This document shows positions 16,680 through 23,774 of a stretch of 26,754 nucleotides of DNA, in pieces (position 1 is the first letter of the stretch; each line of letters begins with the position of its first letter). The notes beneath the pieces were generated by a model. It did no database searches and had not been told where the DNA came from. It worked only from the letters and a program-made list of their open reading frames with translations. The position numbers and the translations under genes were made by a program. The stretch comes from an uncultured Flavobacteriales bacterium (GTDB lineage Bacteria; Bacteroidota; Bacteroidia; Flavobacteriales; BACL11): positions 1 through 26,754 of the forward strand of contig CAJWUS010000004.1 in NCBI GenBank assembly GCA_913047525.1, read 5' to 3'.

Positions 16680-17396
16680 ATGAATGCTATTAAAAGAAAT
16701 ATCCCAAATATTATTACACTTGCTAACTTGACTTGTGGCTTGTTTGCAATATTTTTTGCTTTTGAAGGGAACTTAGTTTTGTCTGCCACTTTCATTTTAT
16801 ATGGTGCTTTTTTTGATTTTTTTGATGGTCTGTTAGCGCGTATTCTGAAAGTTGGAAGCAAATTCGGGAAACAATTAGATAGCTTGGCAGATATGGTTAC
16901 TTTTGGTGTAGCGCCTGGGATGATTTTGTTCCAACTAATTTATTATAGTATTGTCAACTCCTTTTCTCAATCTGATATAACCCAACCAAATTTTTCCCCA
17001 TCAATTATTGCTTTTTTAATCCCCATTTTTTCAGCTATTCGTTTGGCAAAATTTAATACTGACACAAGGCAAACCACTTCATTTATTGGGTTGCCAACAC
17101 CTGCTGTTGCAGTTTTCATTGCATCACTACCAATGATACGGGAAAGTTACTCATTATCTTTTAGTAGTGAATTATTAATAAGTGCGACCATAGTTTTATC
17201 TCTACTTTTAGTAGCAAAAATTCCCTTATTTTCCTTTAAATTCAACAAGACTGAAAACATCACTTCTCGTTTAAATATTTTCAGAATTATATTAATTATA
17301 ATTGCCTTGATATTATTATTCATTTTTCAGTTTGCTGCTATCCCATTTATTGTAATTTTGTATCTGACCTTATCAATCCTAAATAATATACTATAA
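16680..17396 (+). CDS. pssA: CDP-diacylglycerol--serine O-phosphatidyltransferase (phosphatidylserine synthase)
   Basis: 238 residues from the ATG at 16680. It makes phosphatidylserine, the precursor of phosphatidylethanolamine, in the inner membrane. The complete CDP-alcohol phosphotransferase motif D-x2-DG-x2-AR-x8-G-x3-D-x3-D is present at residues 46-71, with all four aspartates. MNAIKRNIPNIITLANLTCG is the standard opening of this subclass, and there are about six to eight membrane segments. The frame is open for a further 74 codons upstream (to an ATG at 16458), but that stretch is antisense to lnt and passes through the promoter, so I reject it. purS follows after two bases. CDP-alcohol enzymes are similar, but the PssA subclass is the best fit because of its length and N-terminus. 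Confidence 0.9.
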   Translation: MNAIKRNIPNIITLANLTCGLFAIFFAFEGNLVLSATFILYGAFFDFFDGLLARILKVGSKFGKQLDSLADMVTFGVAPGMILFQLIYYSIVNSFSQSDITQPNFSPSIIAFLIPIFSAIRLAKFNTDTRQTTSFIGLPTPAVAVFIASLPMIRESYSLSFSSELLISATIVLSLLLVAKIPLFSFKFNKTENITSRLNIFRIILIIIALILLFIFQFAAIPFIVILYLTLSILNNIL

Positions 17397-17398
17397 TT

Positions 17399-17650
17399 AT
17401 GAAATTCAGAGCTGAAATAGATGTAATGCCACTTAAATCGTTATTAGATCCACAAGGGAAAGCCGTAAGTGCAAGTATGGGAAATGTTGGTTTATCAGAA
17501 ATTGGGAATGTAAGAATTGGGAAACATATTACATTAGAAATTGAAACCGATAGCAAAGAAGTTGCAGTTTCAAAAGTAGATGAGGCTTGCAAAAAAATGC
17601 TTTGCAATCAAATTATGGAATCGTTTGAATTCACGGTTTCTAAAGCGTAA
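17399..17650 (+). CDS. purS: Phosphoribosylformylglycinamidine synthase subunit PurS
   Basis: 83 residues, the normal size. PurS dimers join PurL and PurQ in the three-subunit FGAM synthetase of purine biosynthesis, helping ammonia pass between active sites. The recognisable sequence is MKFRAEIDVMPLKSLLDPQGKAV at the start, then VGLSEIGNVRIGKHITLEIE and VDEACKKMLCNQIMESFEF, matching the PurS pattern of a beta strand, the LLDPQGKAV turn, and the GKxI/VDEAC helices. It is cytosolic. It begins two bases after pssA and so is probably on the same transcript, though the pathways are unrelated. No purL or purQ is in the window. Its stop codon (17648-17650) directly abuts the stop of the convergent OmpA-family gene. 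Confidence 0.9.
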   Translation: MKFRAEIDVMPLKSLLDPQGKAVSASMGNVGLSEIGNVRIGKHITLEIETDSKEVAVSKVDEACKKMLCNQIMESFEFTVSKA

Positions 17651-19090
17651 TTACTCTTTAACTGTTACTCTCACAATTTCAATTTTTCTGGCCATTGCTG
17701 CCTCTACACTATAAACCGACAGCTTTTTATTTCTAGGGTTATCACTAACATTATTATTAGAAACCGACTCGCCAAAAGGTAATTCTATAATAACTAATTG
17801 CTCATTTTTAAAGTATTGGGTAATACTTCCGTTTTGGAATTCATGCATGTAATTAAGCAGGGAAACAATTCTTCTTTTGGATAAATTGATATTGTAATCG
17901 CTTGCAAAAAGCGGACTCGCATACCCTTTTATTTGCAATTCTATTTTTTGACCACTAGCTAATGCTTTCTTAATTTTACGCAAAACTTCATCTAATTTAT
18001 TGAAATTTTCTTGCAATTTATTTGTGAAAAAATCTTCTATTGATGATACCGAACTGCTATTTTTCACATACTCTTTCTTTAATAAAAAATAAGAAATATA
18101 TGATTCCTTATAACCAATCTTTGTTGTGATCTCCATAGTGCAACAATCAGGCTCATCATTATGAAAATATAAAGAAAGAGGTAGATAATTATTTATCTTT
18201 GAAATTTCAGGAGGAAGTTTCGTCTCTTGTCGTTTTATTTCAAAAGAAAAAATATCATTGCAACAATTTTCCTTATCTAAATATAGTGAAGGCAAACGAT
18301 TAGATGAAAAATTCCCTTTATTTTCTGTAAAGAAATTTAAATACATTTCATCAAAAGGAGTATTAAAGGGTTCTGCTAACAAAGTAGGAGTTTCCCACAA
18401 AGTTAAATTACCCTTTACTTTGTAAATATCAAATCCCCCCATGCCATCTTTTCTGTCAGAGCTAAAATATAATTCGCCATAATTGTGATTAAAAAATGGC
18501 GTGATTTCATTAGCTTTACTATTTATTTTATTCCCCAAATTTATAGGATTCCCAAAATTTCCATCTTCATTAATAGTAGAAATCCAAATATCCAACCCCC
18601 CATAACCTCCCTCTCTGTCCGACACAAAATACAAATATTCTTTGCTATCAATTATTGCAATGTTTGGCTGAGTAGAAGTACTCCCCATTTTGTTAATTCT
18701 CTCGTCTAATTTCTTGGGGGTTGTCCATCTCTTTTTTTGGAATTTTGAACTATAAATTGCACAATTTTCCTCTTTGCAAAAAGTGAAATAAGCCATTTTA
18801 TCTCTTGTGATAAAAAGATTTCCGCTTTGCAAATAATCAGAATTGAAAGGAGAAAAATAACTCCCCTTACTCCACTGATCTAATTGAAAATTGCTATGAT
18901 AAATAGAGGAGATATAATTGTTGTTATCCTCTCGGATTGCCGTAAAAAAGGCATGGGTTTTTTCATCTTGAAAAAAATTAAGCTCAGCTCCAATAGAATT
19001 GATTGCAGTAGATAAATGCTTTATCTCAATATTTTCTTGTGCAAAAATTACACTAGAAAGAAATAATAATATGAATTTAAAAAATCTCAT
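17651..19090 (-). CDS. PorE-like OmpA-family protein with PD40 beta-propeller
   Basis: 479 residues from the ATG at 19090. The signal peptide is MRFFKFILLFLSSVIFAQ. About residues 25-290 form a WD40-like/PD40 beta-propeller with repeats such as YLYFVSDREGGYGGLDIW (~160) and ELYFSSDRKDGMGGFDIYKV (~212). A middle segment carries two vicinal Cys pairs (NCCND at ~276, DCCTM at ~315), and the C-terminal ~110 residues are an OmpA-like peptidoglycan-binding domain (KGYASPLFASDYNINLSKRR at ~391-410). This order resembles PorE/OmpA proteins that tie the T9SS or its cargo to the cell wall. An ATGA overlap with the PorP-like gene fixes the start; a second in-frame ATG five codons earlier would lengthen the overlap. 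It is last in the three-gene surface module. It has no lipobox Cys, so it is probably periplasmic and soluble. Confidence 0.83.
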   Translation of the reverse strand: MRFFKFILLFLSSVIFAQENIEIKHLSTAINSIGAELNFFQDEKTHAFFTAIREDNNNYISSIYHSNFQLDQWSKGSYFSPFNSDYLQSGNLFITRDKMAYFTFCKEENCAIYSSKFQKKRWTTPKKLDERINKMGSTSTQPNIAIIDSKEYLYFVSDREGGYGGLDIWISTINEDGNFGNPINLGNKINSKANEITPFFNHNYGELYFSSDRKDGMGGFDIYKVKGNLTLWETPTLLAEPFNTPFDEMYLNFFTENKGNFSSNRLPSLYLDKENCCNDIFSFEIKRQETKLPPEISKINNYLPLSLYFHNDEPDCCTMEITTKIGYKESYISYFLLKKEYVKNSSSVSSIEDFFTNKLQENFNKLDEVLRKIKKALASGQKIELQIKGYASPLFASDYNINLSKRRIVSLLNYMHEFQNGSITQYFKNEQLVIIELPFGESVSNNNVSDNPRNKKLSVYSVEAAMARKIEIVRVTVKE

Positions 19091-20037
19091 AAATATCTTG
19101 GACAATATTTTTTAATCTCCTCTTTTGCCTTTCTTTTCTCCTTATTCCAAATATACATAATGGATAACTCAAAACCCCCTTTGTTGTTGCTGGCAGCTAC
19201 CAAATCAGAAGTATTAATATCATAACTTATCACTGCTCTAATGCTATTATAATTTAGTCCAAAGGCTGGAATAATAGCATCATCCCATCTGTAAAAAATT
19301 TGAGAAATAAGTCCTATATTAAACCCGGAAATTTCATACCTTATTATAGTTCCAAAAAGAAGTTCTCTACTTTTTCCTTGTCTACTATAAAGTAAAGCTG
19401 GATTTAGAATAATTGTATTGTTTATGCGATAAAAGGATTGAAAGTATGAATTATATTTTTCATCTAATTGCACGCTTTCATCATCTATTAATGTTTGTTT
19501 TGGTTTATTAATATGAAAAGCAGAAAGTCCAGAAATAAAAGAAAAATTATCATTTATCATTGCAGCATAATTTACTCCAATTCCTACATCAAAATAGATA
19601 AAAGATGGGTTCTGTAGATTTTCATTTTCTTCAAAAATAAGATTGGAAAAATCTATTTTTCTTTGCGTAAAGCCAAGCAATATCCCCGCTGAAATTTCCT
19701 TATCTCTATCAATAGAAAAAGATTTATTTATTGCTGTATTAAACTGAGAGGTGGTAAAATTGGCATCTCCGGCTACATCATGTATAAATTGTAACCCAAC
19801 AGAAGTTTTTTTCAAAATCTCTTTTGCCTCAAAGTTGGCTGCAACTGTATTGAAAGGATCAGCAACACTTTGCCATTGTGTTCTTTTTTGAAAAGATGTT
19901 TTAAAGTCGGCTGATTGATTACCAACAATTGCAGGATTTAGTGCAATATTTGAAACTGTAAATTGAGAAAAATGAACATCTTGAGCTTTTAAACTAAAAG
20001 TAAAAAGAAGCAGTAATATTAATAACAAAACTCTCAT
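19087..20037 (-). CDS. PorP/SprF family outer-membrane protein
   Basis: 316 residues from the ATG at 20037. The signal peptide is MRVLLLILLLLFTFSLKA, and the mature N-terminus QDVHFSQFTVSNIALNPAIVGN is the hallmark of the PorP/SprF family (the QDxxFSQF...NPAxxG block), followed by alternating amphipathic strands consistent with an outer-membrane barrel and a C-terminal basic tail (KRKAKEEIKKYCPRYL). In Flavobacterium johnsoniae, SprF-like proteins are needed for secretion or surface attachment of their adjacent type B-tailed cargo, and the gene just upstream here encodes such a cargo. The start is set by the ATGA overlap with that gene's stop; 17 additional in-frame codons upstream lie inside the neighbour and lack signal-peptide character. 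It overlaps the OmpA gene in the same way. Confidence 0.88.
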   Translation of the reverse strand: MRVLLLILLLLFTFSLKAQDVHFSQFTVSNIALNPAIVGNQSADFKTSFQKRTQWQSVADPFNTVAANFEAKEILKKTSVGLQFIHDVAGDANFTTSQFNTAINKSFSIDRDKEISAGILLGFTQRKIDFSNLIFEENENLQNPSFIYFDVGIGVNYAAMINDNFSFISGLSAFHINKPKQTLIDDESVQLDEKYNSYFQSFYRINNTIILNPALLYSRQGKSRELLFGTIIRYEISGFNIGLISQIFYRWDDAIIPAFGLNYNSIRAVISYDINTSDLVAASNNKGGFELSIMYIWNKEKRKAKEEIKKYCPRYL

Positions 20038-23000
20038 CTTATCAATGTAATATTTCCTTTTTTGAATAATTTTTTGCCACCAAAGCACTCTAATTCTAAA
20101 TAAAAATCAAACACTTGCGGAGGCAATAACTCATTCTGAAAAGTGCCATCCCACTCTCCATCTTTATTGTTGGAAGTATACACTTTTTGCCCAAAACGAT
20201 TAAATATTTCTAACTTAAAAAAGGTGATAATTTCATCATCATCTTTTATTCTATAAATCTCATTTATTAATTCATCATCATTATTTGGAGTGAAAGCAGT
20301 TGGAATTTTAATTTTTCCCTCATCACAAAAGACATCTAAAATTATTATAAAAATACTATCGTAAATACTGCAACCAAATTCGTTATAAATCTCTACTACA
20401 AATAATGAGTCTGTAATTGGAGCAACTACAATTTGCTTTGCAGAATCACCTGATTCCCAAAGTACATTTTCGTTTGTTTGAATATTTAAAGTTGTGCTTT
20501 CTCCTATGTAAATCGGATTTTTACTAGCCCAAATACTATCTGAAATGGGGTAATTATTTACTGCAATAAAAATGGAATCCTTTAGCTCACATCCATTTTG
20601 GTTTTGCACCTGAATATAAAGCCAAATGGAAACATCAGGGGAAAACCAAACAGAGGAAGAATCGATACTATAATTTAGATTGCTATTTGGGCTCCAAAAA
20701 TAATCTATTAGCGGAACTGAAGGTAATAAATTATTTGCTTGTACAAATGCAGAATCACCAATACAAATTGCAAAATTTCCGCTAAGGGAGATGTCAATGT
20801 TTTGGGGTTTTAGATCTACGCTATCAGTTGCCTGGCAAATTCCATCCGTTACTTTTACGAAATATTGCATAGGGATAGTACTAAGCAAAAAGCTATCTAA
20901 ACTCAAGGTGTCAGTAAACAAATTATTGCTTGACCACAAAAAAGAAGTTGCTAATCCATTTGCATTTGCACTCAGCAAAATAGGATTATTACAAAAAGCA
21001 GTGTCATTTCCGGCATTAACATTAATCGTATTTACCTCCACCAACTGAAAAAGAGTATCGGTACAACTGCCATTTGAAATAAGCAATTTATATTGAATTG
21101 TTGAGTCTGTTATAACAAAAGGATTGGAAACAGTAATACTACTTAGCCCATAAGAAGGAAACCAAAAATAAGAAATCGTAGGATCATTTACCGGCAGTAA
21201 GCCAATTTGAACTTGCTCATTTTTACAAATTTCTATTTTCTGAATTGTGTTGGAAGAATTGGAGAGAATATAAATCTGCTTTGTTACAGTATCGCTTACA
21301 TTACATGAAGTTGGATCGTTTGTAATGAGTGTAACATCATATATTCCATATTGGCTATACGTATGAATAGGGTTTTCTTGTGTTGAATTATTTCCATCTC
21401 CAAAAAACCACTTATAAGTTGTGTTCCCAACCCCAGTGCTTAAATTTTGAAATACAATGGTGGTATCACAGCCAACCCATGGAGCAGAAAAATCGGAAAT
21501 CGTCATGGGGAAATCAAAATTAAATTTAAAAACAGCACTGTTACATTGTGATCCTGCTGCGCTATTATTTGTACTAGAAACTGCTCCAGGATTTGGTGCA
21601 ATAGGAAAATCGGAATAACCGCCACAACCTGCACAAACACATTGGTAAACAATTCCTTTTTTATCAAAACGGCTTGTCCCTCCATCTACATGTTCTGTGG
21701 CTTGATTACCTCCAAAATAAGTGGCGTAAATCAAAGTGTCCATGTTATCGTCTAGCACCATTAAGTAAAAATCGTTTCCATCTGTTGCACTTTGGAAAGC
21801 ATTTGGAGTAATTGGCAAGTTAAACGTGGTGCCAGCATTACCAAGACCTATACTTGAACCCCAACCTGAAATATAAATTTTATTGCAAACATCAACCAAA
21901 AAGGCAGTGGGAGAAATATTTGGCTTTCCGGTATTTGCCCCAACAACCGTAGATTGTAAAAGAACATCTAAATTTTTGGAAAGCTTGCTGATAAATTCTC
22001 CACCACCCGGAACATTATAGTTTGCTTGATAAATAAGTGTATTTCCTGTTGCTTTGGTTTGACCAAATAGATACACATTTTGCGCTCCATCCAACTCTAC
22101 AAAATACGCTTGATCGTATTGGTCAGATCCAAAATAAGTGGAAGAAAAAATTTGCGAACCATCCTTTGAAATATAAGAAACAAAAGCATCCGCACGCAAA
22201 GAATCTAAATAATTAGTATGGAGCCCATTTGTGCTTGTTGGAAAATTATCAGAAGTTGTTCCTCCTGTTACATAAATATTATCGCTATCATCAAGTGCTA
22301 ATGAATAAATAGCGTCCAATCCTCTTCCCCCCAAAAATGAACTCCAAATAATATTACTCAGCTGATTGTCCATCTTTATTACAACTCCCTCTTGCAAACT
22401 GTCAAGAATCGGCTGAAAAACTCCCCCAACAATTGGAAAATCGGCAGAACGCGTGCTAGTTGCCAAATAAATATTATTATTTTTATCAATGTCTATTTCT
22501 CCACGAATTTCATCCGCATAATTAAATCTTAGTTTGTTAGCAATATTCAATCCGTCATTTTCACTTCCTCCAACAAAAGTAGATGCCAGAAGATTTCCGC
22601 CATTGGTACTAAGACGTGAAATTATTAAATCGCAACCTGCAGGATAAGAAATGCCAATTCCAGAGGGGACAAATGAAGGGCCTCCATTAAAATTAGTTTG
22701 ATAAGCATTGGTAGTTATAGGATAATCATCTGAGCCAGATGTCCCGAAAAGGAAAAGTTCATTTGCCGAATTAACAATCATAGAGTGAGGTAATTCGTCC
22801 TTTGAACCACCCAAATAGGTAGCAAAAATTGCAACCGTTCCACTTGTATCGTATTTTGTGATAGCTATGTCAGTACCTGCACTTCCTATTCCTCCTGCAA
22901 AATTGATTTGATAGGCCCCTAATGTTGTAGGGTAGCCCACTCCAAAAGCTGTGCTACCAGAATACAAAAACCCAAAATCATCATAAGTTGCCGTATAGCC

Positions 23001-23768
23001 AAAATTATTTGCCGTACTTCCAGAATAAGTAGAGAAAATTAGAGTCGGATCAATGATTAAATCCTCATTTGTGTTGTAGCCATTAGGAAATTCAAAACTT
23101 AGTATTTTACCTTTTAACTTATAATTACACTGAATTTCTTTTTTAATTCCATCCAAAATTTGATAGGCAAAAGGTTTTTGCTCTGTAATTGTATTTACAG
23201 AAGTTTGCACATATAAATTCCCATTTTTTATAAATATAGCATCAATCTCATTATAACTTAATTTCAGTTTTTTTGAATTGGCATTGGGGTTAACAATAAT
23301 GTCATATTTCAAATTCCCTTCTGATCTATACATTTTTAAATCAATACCGTCATAAATATTTTTTTGTGTGAGTGTTTTGTAGTGACGCACATTCTCTACC
23401 CAATTATTTTGATTATTTCCTAAATAATAATTTTCAAAAAACTCGCTTTTCTCTTCTAAAAAACTATCAATATTTTCATTGGCATTTTTGAAAATCACCT
23501 TAAAAGCATGGGCTTTGATGCTTCTATCGGTAGTTCTGTGGTTATGAATATCTGCTAGTTTCTGTTGGTTGTAAAAATGGTATGTGAATATTCCTTTTTC
23601 AATAAATAAAGCTCCGCCAGGAAGGCATACTTTTGCAATTACTTTTTGAGGTAATTGCCCTTTGTTTTTGATAAATGGATTTTCTAAATCAGTAGCATAA
23701 ATAAATTGAACTGATAAAAAAAATAAAAGTAGTATAAGCTTTTGGACTATACTTATTTTGTTCAGCAT
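20034..23768 (-). CDS. Large T9SS type B cargo protein with beta-propeller repeats, PKD domain and gliding-type C-terminal tail
   Basis: 1244 residues. The signal peptide is at ~1-25 (FFLSVQFIYA). An N-terminal domain (~26-235; NPFIKNKGQLP, FTYHFYNQQ, RHYKTLTQKNIYDGIDLKMY) resembles the DUF7948 module common in these proteins. About 235-740 contains six or more SBBP-type propeller repeats of the form TYLGGS..D...I..D...NIYVTG.T.S.DFP, with a Cys-rich point CVCAGCGG near 710. A PKD domain follows (~770-850, KWFFGDGNNSTQENPIHTYS), then ~300 residues of Ig/PKD-like beta domains with paired Cys. The last ~88 residues are a type B sorting tail (PTAFTPNNDDELINEIYRI, FNRFGQKVYTSNN...WDGTFQNELLPP, KGNITLIR). 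It is predicted to be secreted and held on the cell surface, as an adhesin or structural protein. No enzymatic motif is seen. It lies six bases after the M23 gene and overlaps the PorP-like gene by four. Confidence 0.88.
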   Translation of the reverse strand: MLNKISIVQKLILLLFFLSVQFIYATDLENPFIKNKGQLPQKVIAKVCLPGGALFIEKGIFTYHFYNQQKLADIHNHRTTDRSIKAHAFKVIFKNANENIDSFLEEKSEFFENYYLGNNQNNWVENVRHYKTLTQKNIYDGIDLKMYRSEGNLKYDIIVNPNANSKKLKLSYNEIDAIFIKNGNLYVQTSVNTITEQKPFAYQILDGIKKEIQCNYKLKGKILSFEFPNGYNTNEDLIIDPTLIFSTYSGSTANNFGYTATYDDFGFLYSGSTAFGVGYPTTLGAYQINFAGGIGSAGTDIAITKYDTSGTVAIFATYLGGSKDELPHSMIVNSANELFLFGTSGSDDYPITTNAYQTNFNGGPSFVPSGIGISYPAGCDLIISRLSTNGGNLLASTFVGGSENDGLNIANKLRFNYADEIRGEIDIDKNNNIYLATSTRSADFPIVGGVFQPILDSLQEGVVIKMDNQLSNIIWSSFLGGRGLDAIYSLALDDSDNIYVTGGTTSDNFPTSTNGLHTNYLDSLRADAFVSYISKDGSQIFSSTYFGSDQYDQAYFVELDGAQNVYLFGQTKATGNTLIYQANYNVPGGGEFISKLSKNLDVLLQSTVVGANTGKPNISPTAFLVDVCNKIYISGWGSSIGLGNAGTTFNLPITPNAFQSATDGNDFYLMVLDDNMDTLIYATYFGGNQATEHVDGGTSRFDKKGIVYQCVCAGCGGYSDFPIAPNPGAVSSTNNSAAGSQCNSAVFKFNFDFPMTISDFSAPWVGCDTTIVFQNLSTGVGNTTYKWFFGDGNNSTQENPIHTYSQYGIYDVTLITNDPTSCNVSDTVTKQIYILSNSSNTIQKIEICKNEQVQIGLLPVNDPTISYFWFPSYGLSSITVSNPFVITDSTIQYKLLISNGSCTDTLFQLVEVNTINVNAGNDTAFCNNPILLSANANGLATSFLWSSNNLFTDTLSLDSFLLSTIPMQYFVKVTDGICQATDSVDLKPQNIDISLSGNFAICIGDSAFVQANNLLPSVPLIDYFWSPNSNLNYSIDSSSVWFSPDVSIWLYIQVQNQNGCELKDSIFIAVNNYPISDSIWASKNPIYIGESTTLNIQTNENVLWESGDSAKQIVVAPITDSLFVVEIYNEFGCSIYDSIFIIILDVFCDEGKIKIPTAFTPNNDDELINEIYRIKDDDEIITFFKLEIFNRFGQKVYTSNNKDGEWDGTFQNELLPPQVFDFYLELECFGGKKLFKKGNITLIR

Positions 23769-23774
23769 TTTGCA

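Noticed and set aside
20034..23768. Sequence repeats in the large surface-protein gene as a CRISPR or DNA repeat array
   Set aside because: The repetition is at the protein level (propeller blades) with variable spacing and diverged DNA; no identical direct repeats are seen.
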